From Canna indica (lineage: Eukaryota; Streptophyta; Magnoliopsida; Zingiberales; Cannaceae), in NCBI GenBank assembly GCA_034359265.1, contig CP136893.1:28280001-28344000 (forward strand): DNA of 64,000 bases, written 5' to 3'. The notes beneath the pieces were generated by a model. It saw nothing but the letters and a program-made list of their open reading frames with translations. It was not told the origin of the DNA and did not search any database. How positions within the stretch are numbered: the stretch's first letter is position 1; each line of letters starts with the position of its first letter. Shown piece by piece: positions 54,956 through 64,000 of the stretch. The position numbers and the translations under genes are program-made.

Positions 54956-55195
54956 GTGAAGGGCGCGTTCAACCCGACGAACCTGGTCGCGTACATCTTG
55001 AAGTAGACGGGAAAGCATGCGATAGTGGTGAAGCAGGAGCCGGTGGAGAAGAAGCTGGAGAAGTCCAAGGCGTAGGAACCCCCAGCCTTCGCGGAAGCGG
55101 CGAAGGACGAGAAGAAGCCCAACAACAGAGGGAGTAAGGAAGAGAAGAAAAAGGAGGAGCAGAAGAAGGCAGATGATGTCAACAGCGAGAAGTAA
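54956..55195 (+). pseudogene. Heavy-metal-associated isoprenylated protein (HIPP) fragment
   Basis: Begins at a TGCAG acceptor-like site with VKGAFNPTNLVAYILK, a stop, then TGKHAIVVKQEPVEKKLEKS. This matches the end of the second HMA domain of plant HIPPs ('VKG..dp..Lv.yv.kRTGKHA..vkqeP'). A Lys/Glu-rich linker follows to NSEK-stop at 55195. The metal-binding CxxC and the C-terminal isoprenylation box are not present, and two in-frame stops occur. The role of intact relatives is metal binding and membrane attachment. Confidence 0.75.
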
Positions 55196-55209
55196 TTATA
55201 TATATATAC

Positions 55210-55240
<31 letters not shown>

Positions 55241-55302
55241 TGGTCCTAGTCACCGATGTCAGCATTTAATTACTTATTTTTATGAATAAGAAATAATTGT
55301 TT
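55194..55302. repeat. (TA)n tract and right direct repeat of the captured block
   Basis: (TA)n runs from about 55196 to 55240. Then 'GTCAGCATTTAATTAC-TATTTTTA-AATAAGAAA' at 55255-55294 matches 37889-37926 in direct orientation at about 32 of 37 positions. Confidence 0.65.
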
Positions 55303-57670
55303 TGTAACACCAGAATTTTTTTTTTAAAATGATAATTTAATTAATTTATCCAAATTTATTAGTCCTTAGATGAGTGGTTGGGTCGAGACGAGTCCGAAGG
55401 TTTAAACGAAACTCGAATCGGACTTGTATTGGTCGGGTTATGGTTTGTTTTAGACTTGACTTAAGTTAAGGGGCACTTTAGTCATTTGACGATTGAGGTT
55501 TAATATTTATACCTCATCCCTCACGGGGGCGCGGCTCATAGCAGCAGCCGCACACATCTCTGTGGACGCCCATAGGAAGAGACGCGCGCATGGAGAAGGA
55601 GGAAGGAATCTCAGCAGAGTAGTCCTTGTGCCATCGGACGTCTATAAACTATGCGATCGGCAGAGCGTCCGTGGTTGGATCGTAATGAAATTTGGAGTGT
55701 AAGTTTTAGACTTCTTAATTCACATTCTGATCGGTGGTGATCGATTTTTGACGGCCGGAGCTATCGCTATCATGGAGTTACGGAGGCCCTATTTTATGTT
55801 TCTTCTCCAGAATTTTGTTACGTCGAGTTCCGCCGATTCGGGCAATCGGGACCATATCCTGTGGCTGATCAGGCTGAAGTTTGGGGAGCATGTTCGAGAC
55901 CTCTTGCTCCTGGATGTGAATGGTGGAGATCAGATTGGACGGCTAAACCTTGAGTTACATGACAGGCAAAGAGAAGGCATGGGAAGGACTCGAATCTGGG
56001 CAGCACACTCGGACTTGTGAGAGCATGGAGGATCATATGCAAACTCTAATCTTAGACCAATCTAGGAACCTAAATTACCATTATATAATTCCGGCGTTGA
56101 TTCTCGTTTTATTTCCTCTATATTGCCGCATGGCTTGTGCCGGTTTTGGGATTGTGCCGCCCCCTTTTTCCTAAGGTTTTCTTGTTATGAATCTAATGAT
56201 GTAAACTCTAGGCCTTGATCGAATTATAGATATTTTATCATCATCGCATTCTCCGTTGGTTATGCTCGAAATTTTGGAGATAGGGCCGCATGACCTTAGC
56301 CGAGTTGGGGTGTGTGCCGCCCCCTTCACCTTGATGTTGTTCTTATGTTTTCTTGAGTATGATCTTGATTGTAGCTTGATTCATGAATATGGGTAAAGAG
56401 GAGGATTCTTAATATAGGGGTGCTCATTTACAAGGATTAGGGACATGTACCCTTAGGAAATACAAGTTAAACCTAGAAATACATGTTACATTTAGGAAAT
56501 ACATGTTATACCTAGAAATACAAGATACACCTAGGATATACGTGCTGCCCATAATATTTATACGCTGCTCCGTAGGATTACATGGGCTCGGTTGGGTATG
56601 ATTAATCGTAGGGTCATGAGGTTGAGGGAAATAATAAACCTAGACTATCCTAGGACACATATCTTCCCTAGTTTGACAATATAAGGTCACCAAACCTTAG
56701 GAATGAGAAGTTGGTTAGGGGTCGGCTACTCCATGAGGAATTCTTTATGTTTATACCGCCGGCCTTATATGTATGTATTGGGTATATTCATACATGTTTG
56801 GACTCATGCAAGTATGAACCTAGCACACATAATGGATATATTTCTATATGGTAGGAGATGATTGAGTTGTGATATTGGTTTATTAAATGCTCTCGCATAA
56901 GTGTATTTCAATTTCTTATTAATTATTTTACTGCTTATTGTTTAATACGTGTATATGGAATGGACATGGTGCATATGACATTGTTAGGCTGTGTATGGCC
57001 ATGGGTTCAGGCGCACGCTTGATGTGGAATTTAAGGTCCCAGGATATGGACATTGGTTCTTTGGTTTACCGGTGAATAATTACTTGCATCATTAACTGAT
57101 TTCATATGGATGTTGTGTGTGCTTGTGGTTGTTGGATACTTCTGGACTGGGAAGCTTGTCAGCCGCCACACTAACGACCGACTTGGAGTGGCATGGGTGG
57201 GAAGCTCGCTAAGACATAGCAGTGCTCAGTGACCGGCTCGTAGGACCGATGGGTTCTTGGATTATTGGACCGACAAGTCCTTGGATATTGGTCCGACAGG
57301 TCTCTGGACTGGGAAGCTCGTCAGCCCGCCACACTGATGACCGACCCGGGTGGCTTGCTTGGATGATTGGTTGATTTTGTGATGTTATTTATTTATTTGG
57401 ATTATTGGATATGCACATTATGTCCACAGTTATATAAATAGATGGTTATACATGATGGCATTTATATTTCATATGAAATGATAATTTTGCTCCTTATTTA
57501 CTACCCAGGTGTATATGTTAATATTGAAATTATTAACCTGCTGGTCTTGATGTATTGGACATTGTAGTTAGAGAGCTAAGCCACTCACTAAGTCCTAGTT
57601 GGACTTGTTGTTTATATGTTGTTCTTTTCAGCATCTAAGCATGATCAGATAGGTACTGAGAAGCAGTAGT
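55303..57670 (+). mobile_element. Ty3/gypsy-type LTR, about 2.4 kb, incomplete
   Basis: Starts TGTAACACCAGAATTTT, the classical 'TGTAACA(C)CC' start of plant gypsy LTRs. It has a TATA-like TTAATATTTATACC at 55499 with GC-rich leader, tandem TAGGAAATACA units (56441-56545), and two copies of GGGAAGCT(C/T)GTCAGCC followed by 'CCACACT(G/A)A' (57158 and 57309). The end part GCCACTCACTAAGTC resembles the downstream LTR portion of Tekay/Del elements. No primer-binding site or gag follows because a CACTA element begins at 57674. Frames at 55493-56174 are not assigned. Confidence 0.65.
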
Positions 57671-57673
57671 GCA

Positions 57674-58030
57674 CACTACGATCGCAGAGCCGTCGCAGAA
57701 GCGCTTTGGCGACGGCAGCTAGCAGTCGCACATTTTCGTCGCCGAAGCTATGGTCGCAAATATTGTGCGACCGCAGCAGAGGCTGTCGCAGTAAAAAAAT
57801 ATTTGCGACAGCTTTTGGCCGTCGCAAAGCATAGACCTTTTGCGACGGCATATGCGGTCGCAGTACCATCACAGAAGTATGTTTTTTATTAAAAAATAGA
57901 AAAAATATTAATTTCTATTTATAGTATTTAATTAAAATGCATATCAATCAAACAAGAGACATCTACTTGTAACATTATATACATCAAATGGATATCAAAA
58001 TATTACATACATCGAATCAAAATATTACAT
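57674..58030. mobile_element. Left end of a CACTA element (same family as 255-5510)
   Basis: CACTACGATCGCAGAG preceded by GCA. Subterminal TGCGACGG/GTCGCA repeats run to about 57880, then 'ATCAAAATATTACATACA' repeats like those at 660-745 and 59830-59960. A matching right end with GCA was not found. The element may be truncated, or may extend beyond the window with the elements at 59019 and 62795 nested in it. Confidence 0.7.
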
Positions 58031-59018
58031 ACACCGTATCAAAACATTAGTAGGGCAATATTGATTACTAACTATTGATTAGTATTCCTACGGTAGACCA
58101 ATTGTTGATTAGTAGCTATTGATCAGCTACTAATCAATAGCGGTTAACCATTGTGCACTTCAAATCAATCTTGCCATTATCTCCAAAAGGGGCACTGTTC
58201 AATGCTGTCACGGAGGTGTTAGCACATTGCAGTGAGCACTTTCAATTCTATTCATCCTTCCTTGTAAAATGAAATAGAGAAAAAGAATGAATCAATTTGG
58301 CTCAACTTTCTGTTGAAATGAATTGAGCCATTTAATTAGAAAGCTGCTATTGAGGCTGCATTTACTTCCCATTGTTATGCGCTTGAGTAAATAAATTTCA
58401 TGCATTAATCAATTGCTAACCAGTTATCCAAGAATCAAGATGCCTTGCCAGTACAAAGGTGCAATTACTATGAAATAAACATGTAAGATCTCAATAAAGA
58501 TCTAACCAGTGTTAGCTACTGTGAAGCAGATGGTGGGTGACAGTGATGTATTTTTCGTTTTCCATCATTTAATTCAGAGTTGCCTTAAACCAATAAGTAT
58601 CATGTGATGTTTCTAATATTTCTTATTTTTTCCAGAGACTAATGGCATAAATCAATAAGGAAACATATATGTCATGGTTGGCATACAAAATGAACTAATC
58701 TTAAGAAAGGAAAGGTTCCTTACTAACTGTTGACTCTGAGGAGGCGTGGAGAAACAGATTAGTGAACCAGTAGTATCTGTTGGCCAATAGAAGAAGACAA
58801 GATAAACAACCATACTAATCATATTATATATATTTGCATTTATGTTGCATAGGAGAGATAATTGAGTAACATAATCTAACATATAGGACAGCAAACAACC
58901 AAAAGAGGTTGTCAAAGCTATAATAACAGTGACATAGTAATACTCAGCCATCCATCTGAAGGAAGAAAAGGTTTATGACTCTGCACCAGCCATAAGTTCA
59001 TATACATCCACTTCACAA
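58031..59018. other. Probable CACTA interior, no gene
   Basis: AT-rich. A short inverted repeat around 'TGATTAGTAGCTATTGATCA' lies at about 58085-58140. The 99-codon minus-strand frame at 58652-58951 has a hydrophobic composition but no similarity I recognise. Confidence 0.4.
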
Positions 59019-59312
59019 CACTACTAAAAAACTAGATATCTACGGCGGACAACGCCGTCGCAAAATGATCGCTAAAGACCTTCTGCGACGGTAGACGCGG
59101 TCGCAAAGAACGGTAGCAAAAGAGCTTGTCGCAGAAACTTTACGACCACAACATCAACGGTCGCAAATAAAAATATTATGCGACCATTATGCGACAGTAG
59201 CAGCGGTCGCATAATGTGGTCGCGTAACATCTGCGACCATCTTCGGCCATCGCAAATACTAATTAAGCGACAACATTGCGACCGTTGGCACCATCGCAAA
59301 TGTTATCTCCGC

Positions 59313-59651
59313 CACTACAACACAATCGGCCTATAGAGACACATAATTAGAGACAAATTAGATTTTGATTTCTAAATCTTCACATTTAGAGACTAATAAA
59401 CACAAAATTTATTCCTAATTAGCCTCTAAAACTAGCTTTAGAGTCACATCAATTAAGTGACTTTGTTGCTGGTGTTTCTATAGCTTATAGACAAATCAAT
59501 TAAGTGATTCTGTTGTTGTTGTTTTTATAGATCTTTATAGACTAATTAGGAATAAATTTTGTGTCTATTAGTCTCTAAATGTGAAGATTTAGAAACAAAA
59601 ATATAGTTTGTCTCTAATTTTGTGTCTCTATAGGTCAATTGTGTTGTAGTG
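59313..59651. mobile_element. Mini-CACTA, 339 bp, TSD CGC
   Basis: CACTACAACACAATCGGCC to TTGTGTTGTAGTG, with TSD CGC (59310-59312 and 59652-59654). Terminal inverted repeats extend about 25 bp with 'TATAGAGAC'/'GTCTCTATA'. It is the intact relative of the element split at 149-5746. Confidence 0.92.
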
Positions 59652-59974
59652 CGCGACGGTCCTGCGATCGCTTTCGCCGTCGCAAAAACGGTCGCAATTA
59701 CAACTGCGACTGCTTTTGCGACCAGTTCAATACATTGTTTGCGACGGTGAGCGGTCGCATAGCCGTCGCAAATGTGTATTTTTTAAAAAATTAATAATTT
59801 ATAATAATATTTTTTTTAAAATGTCTGTTTATAATATTTGACATCAAAATGAAATGCCACAACGAGGGAATATACAAGACATCAAATTATAATGTTTATA
59901 CATATTTATATCAAAATGTAATATTTACAAGACATGAAAATATGTTTACATCAAAATAAAAAATAAAGTATACA

Positions 59975-60990
59975 TCAATCATGAAGTGCATCATGTGGTG
60001 GCGAGGGATGCGGCGAGGAGAGGGGTTGCGTTGTGAGGGCATCAGCTGGTGTCGCGTCGAATGACGAGGGAGGCGAAGGGGCTGGAGCACTAGGCATGGA
60101 AGAAGCAATATGTGTCATGTACTCCCTCATAGCGGCCACCTCAGTGATGATGCGTGCATGAGAAGCCTCTAAGGCTACGTGAGAATACTGTAATTCTGCG
60201 TGCGAAGCCACTAAAGCTGCGTGAGAAGACTGTAATTCTGCGTGCGAAGCTTCTAAGGCTGCAAATTGATCTTGGCCTGCATGTGATGTTGATGGACCAG
60301 CGTTGGAAGAGGTGAAGCCAGACGACCCCGCACCATGTGGTTGCAACAACGTCTGTGCGTGGGCTGTTGTGCCAATGCCATATATACGATCGTGGTCGAC
60401 TCCTGTCACATGCATCCATGCATCAACATCAAGCTGATGCTGCGCAGGATCACCTCCTCGTTGGGTCACCAACTCAATATACGTGGCATTTAAAGATTGA
60501 TTAATTAAATTAATTATACATAATTGAACTAATATTTTTTTTAAAAAAATATAAACTTTATTAAATATTAACTTATCAGGATCGTCTCCGGCCTCCCGCT
60601 GATGAACTCACCCCGGTGAGGACCATGTCTATATCTATGTGTCTCCTCGAAGACCCTCAAAGGATCAGCCAGTTTTCTGCATCTAAAATTTTTCCAACTG
60701 GTTTTCTGCATGGATCACAATAGTAGTTTTACTTACCAACCTGGTATCCTCCTGTATCTTAATCTTGTAGAAATTTTTGGGTCTTGACGCTCAAGGCATC
60801 AATCAATACTCAATATACGTGGCCTTTAAAGATTGATTAATTAAATTAATTATACATAATGGAACTAATATAATTTTTTTAAAATATTAACTTATCAGGA
60901 TCGTCTCCGGCCTCCCACTGATGAACTCACCCCGACGAGGACTATGTCTATATCTATGTGTCTCCTCGAAGACCCTCAAAGGATCAGCCA
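59975..60990 (-). pseudogene. Transposase_24-like gene, 3' part with a duplicated exon
   Basis: The last exon (about 60480-59975) is open: VTQRGGDPAQHQLDVDAWMH, DRIYGIGTTAHAQTLLQPHG, then a tandemly repeated coiled segment (LEASHAELQSSHAALVASHA) and a Pro/Ser-rich tail. The upstream exon encoding DPLRVFEETHRYRHGPHRGE is present twice, at about 60673-60573 and 60990-60882, because of a local tandem duplication. Earlier exons (start, IIKRFF block, WDPAIEAHV block) are missing. It therefore cannot make a full protein. Confidence 0.82.
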
Positions 60991-61128
60991 GTTTTCTGCA
61001 TCTAAAATTTTTCCAACTGGTTTTCTGCATGGATCACAATAGTAGTTTTTCTTACCAACCTGGTATCCTCTTGTATCTTAATCTTGTAGAAATTTTTGGG
61101 TCTTGACGCTCAAGGCATCAATCAATAT
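60473..61128. repeat. Tandem duplication, period about 336 bp
   Basis: 60473-60808 and 60809-61128 are near-identical (both start ACTCAATATACGTGGC and end GGCATCAATCAATA). The second copy is about 15 bp shorter in a T/A run. Each unit contains one transposase exon and intron flanks. Confidence 0.9.
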
Positions 61129-61647
61129 CTAATACATGCATATCAGCTTCCTAGGACCGGTGATGCTCCTCATCACCAGTTGAATATGCACCAAACCATA
61201 CCCTTTAGATCTAGAAGTCCTTTCTTCAAGCTCACCAACATAAAACAAACTACCTCGATGTAAAGATGTGGCTTTCAAATGGTGATTGAACCCAAATAGG
61301 CTGAGTTGCCTAACAAAAATAAACACGAAGCTAACCTATAAATATTTATTTAACATCCTACCGATGTCATCCATAGCTAACCAATGAATAACAGTGCTGG
61401 AGAACATGCAAATCTCATAACAAAATCATTTATAGAAATGAAGTCAATCAATTACTCCAACTGTCTACTGGAATAAAAATCAATCTTAAGAAAACCAAGC
61501 AATAAGAGTAACCAATTAATTGCATGCCATGATTTCTCCACATCATTATACGAACAATGGAGCAAGGTAGTAGTATATTTTCCCAATGGAAAATATACTA
61601 CCATATGGGTCCTTTGATACATTCAAACCTAATATCATATAAGAATG

Positions 61648-61700
61648 ACCTAGCCGTCAGCTAGGGTTTCGGACGAGAGAGAGAGAGAGAGAGAGGAGAA
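61648..61700 (-). promoter_or_regulatory. Inverted CCTAGC/GCTAGG with telo-box, then (GA)n
   Basis: CCTAGC-cgtca-GCTAGG followed by GGTTTC (61649-61671) and a (GA)n tract. This parallels 5164-5236 at the same relative place in the sister CACTA element, upstream of its minus-strand gene. A conserved promoter/leader module is inferred. Confidence 0.45.
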
Positions 61701-62165
61701 TATCGGCGACACAGATTGAACACGTTCGACGGATGGCCTGCTTGCCCCGGGTAGCGGGCAACGAGCAGCGGGCGGCGTGCGGTGGTCGGCGTGCGACGGC
61801 AGAGATCGAGAACGAGTGAGAGATCGGGTTGATCGAGCAGGGGAAGTGAAAAAAAAGGAATTGGGCAAGTAATTTAATAACATTTTGCGACAGCAGTAAC
61901 AGTCGCAAAGTGACGATCGCAAATGGTCGCCAATCTGTCGTCGGGTTACCACAATTGCGACGTCGGCGGACAAGGCGGTCGCCGAACCGTTGCAGACTCA
62001 GCCTCTGCGCGACCGCTGCGGCTAGTAGTCGCAGACCCGTCGCATCTGCGACCGCATCCTGTGTCATCGCATCTGCGACCGCATCATATGTCGTCGCATC
62101 TGCGACCGCATCCTGTGCCGACGCAAATGAGCCGTTGCAAAAAGCCCTTTTTTAAAGTAGTGCAA

Positions 62166-62791
62166 CCATTATTGTCTTTCCTGCTGCATTCTTACAAAAG
62201 GATGATCCAAACAGTCCACCATTCTTTGGTTGAGAAACTAAACAAATGTAAACTAGAAACTCAAAGGATGGACATTGTGTTGCCTATATATCTCCTTGAA
62301 AGAAACAACAAACGACATTGTTTTTCTTGCCTGTATTTCTTAGTAGCCCTTCACTGAAAGGCTTCAACCAGAGTTGTCCATGTGCTCATGTTCTATACTG
62401 AACATATCACAGCTGAACTGAGTAACTAAAGTAATATTATGAGTTTTTTTTTTCAAATAATCCTAATTCAATTAACTTGGCCTTACATTGTCAGTATTTG
62501 AATTGCATTTAACATGTGCAGTTTATTTCTAGCATAAAATATCAAACTGTGCATTTACATTGTCTGCTATTTATGGGATTACAAAAAGCAAACTGTGAAT
62601 AGAAAGAACATATATAATTTGTTTTGAAGGAAAACCCTCAAAATCTCAAGCACGGGCAGCCATTTACAAATTAAATCGCACCCTTCAATTATTCAGTAAG
62701 AAAATTTGAATGTCAAATTCATAAAAAAAAAAAATTGAATGTGAAGTTGATTTAATTCACTGTTTTAGTCAATTATATGAACAACTTGTAG
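62166..62791. other. No gene recognised
   Basis: AT-rich DNA between two CACTA elements. Possibly interior of the element that starts at 57674. Confidence 0.4.
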
Positions 62792-62794
62792 ACA

Positions 62795-64000
62795 CACTAC
62801 AAGAAAACATAGCTTCATCAACAGAATTTTTACCAACGGATATAATTTGTTGGTATTACCAATAAAATTACCAACGGATAAATAATCCGTTGGTAAATTA
62901 GCATTTTTTTTCGTTTCAGCCGACCAAATTTTTTTTTCCTCCTCTCATTTCGGCCGACCACTTTAGTTTCCCCCTCTCCCACTCGTCAAAATAATTTCTC
63001 GCTCCTCTTTTTTTTCAGCCAACGTCGACAAAGCATCGTCTTCGTCTTTCTTCCCCCTCTCCCACTCGTCATCCTTATTCCCAGGCCGCCCCGACAAAGC
63101 CATTTCTTCCTTCCCCACAGTTTCCTTCCCCGCCGGTTCCCTCCCCGCAGGCTCCTTCCCCATAGTTTCCTTCCCCGCCGATTCCTTCCCCGCAGCCGAC
63201 AAAATTATCGGTTCGAGCTAGTCATCACAGATAGCGCGGGTTCCTTCTAATTCCCCGCAGCTGATTCGAGCTTTTATTTCTTCCCTCCCCTTCTACAGGT
63301 TCCTTCCCTTCCTCGTGCCCTAATCCTCTGTTACTTTGTGGCGAAGCGCAGGAAGCGCTCAGAGGAAGCGCAAGTAGTCACAGACAGCCGACCGACGAGT
63401 GAATTCCTTCCCTTTTACGGTTTTCGAGCGCTCAGTTTCCCATTCGATTGTGGAGGTTCGATTTTAGTTGCGATTTCATGATGTTCAGATGATTTTAGTT
63501 GCGATTTTAGTCAAATATTAGAGATGCTTTTAATTTTAGTTAATGAAGGTCAAATTTTCGTTAATGCTCGTCTCCACTCTCACCATCTACCCATATTTTT
63601 TATTAATCACAAGATCTCATATAAAGATGAGATGCTTACACGATGAGATGCTTGATAATTTTCATTCTAGCATCTTTTGGCTAAGAAACAGATTATATCC
63701 CTTGATCTAATTTAACCTGATAACACTTCATGCATTAGGTCTTCTCTTTTTAGTAACAGTTGCAAACAAAGGGCATGTATATATCATGATTAATGAAAAA
63801 TAGATTAAATAGATGTAAGGAAGTAAATGGGATGTCCAAAACAAGTGACAATGTAGAATGGAAATGGTACTGCTACACAAGCAACAATAGCACTGCAAGC
63901 TACTGACGGAAAAGTGATGTCAATCCTGATGCATGTATGAACTACTCAGGCATGCATGGAGTTGTTTGATTATTTGTAAACTGGTCTAGCTCGTCATATT
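62795..64000. mobile_element. Left part of another CACTA element, runs off the window
   Basis: CACTACAAGAAAACATAG preceded by ACA (62792-62794), then CCAACGGATA/TCCGTTGGTAA subterminal repeats (62830-62895) as in the mini-CACTA at 2905-3221. A pyrimidine-rich zone with about eight copies of TTCCTTCCCCGC (63100-63265) follows and creates a repetitive minus-strand frame (GKE repeats), which I regard as an artefact. The rest is AT-rich and intron-like. No right end is visible. Confidence 0.7.

Larger units (their letters stand above)
59019..62162 (-). mobile_element. CACTA transposon, 3.14 kb, TSD CAA
   Basis: Ends CACTACTAAAAAACTAG and TTTTTTAAAGTAGTG, with a perfect TSD CAA (59016-59018 and 62163-62165). 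Subterminal GCGACGG/GTCGCA arrays are at 59035-59300 plus 59652-59775 and at 61880-62145. The left array is split by a mini-CACTA. It carries the 3' part of a Transposase_24-type gene on the minus strand; N-terminal exons are lost. Same family as 255-5510, about 2 kb shorter. Confidence 0.9.

Noticed and set aside
62963..63202. Minus-strand frame with GKE repeats
   Set aside because: Produced by a TTCCTTCCCCGC repeat; no sign of a real protein.
1..64000. Search for CRISPR arrays, bacterial operons, rRNA or tRNA genes
   Set aside because: None seen; the many TGGTATCAGAGC strings are retrotransposon primer-binding sites complementary to tRNA, not tRNA genes.

Overview
This is repeat-dense nuclear DNA from a flowering plant. 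I infer a monocot, because the captured host exons are GC-rich and of monocot type, but I cannot name the species. I find no intact host gene. Almost all recognisable coding sequence is transposon-derived or a gene fragment carried by a transposon. Boundaries were set by eye from terminal repeats and target-site duplications (TSDs), which agree at many elements.

Layout. (1) 149-5746: a small CACTA-type element is split by a 5.3 kb CACTA transposon (255-5510, TSD TAA) carrying a decayed Transposase_24-type gene on the minus strand. (2) 6721-9160: a stop-riddled hAT-superfamily transposase pseudogene (ZMYM1-like/DUF4371). (3) 10002-18995: a 9 kb CACTA element with strong subterminal repeats, holding half of a Ty3/gypsy element (3.1 kb LTR plus gag, minus strand). 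(4) 19732-37672: a solo LTR, then a decayed gag-only Copia element whose gag is interrupted by a PIF/Harbinger MITE, a Pack-CACTA carrying an AGC-kinase fragment, and a young Copia insertion with three near-identical 479 bp LTRs.

(5) 37673-55300: a composite of host gene fragments (zeatin-O-glucosyltransferase-like, GDSL lipase, HIPP). Its glucosyltransferase part is cut by a 15.6 kb LTR element (38261-53824) whose own 5' LTR is cut by a 7.6 kb CACTA (about 39851-47423). That CACTA carries fragments of a DUF248 methyltransferase, a CDKC kinase, a RecQ-like helicase, a LINE and an endogenous pararetrovirus. (6) 55303-57670: a gypsy-type LTR. (7) 57674 to the end: nested CACTA elements of the same family as (1), and the left end of a further CACTA at 62795.

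The sequences do not form a pathway; they record successive insertions. The most notable points are the three-LTR Copia with a microhomology junction, the gag-only LTR family present twice, the multi-gene captures by CACTA elements, the pararetroviral segment with two extra reading frames before its promoter, and the glucosyltransferase fragment whose frame continues exactly across a 15.6 kb insertion.
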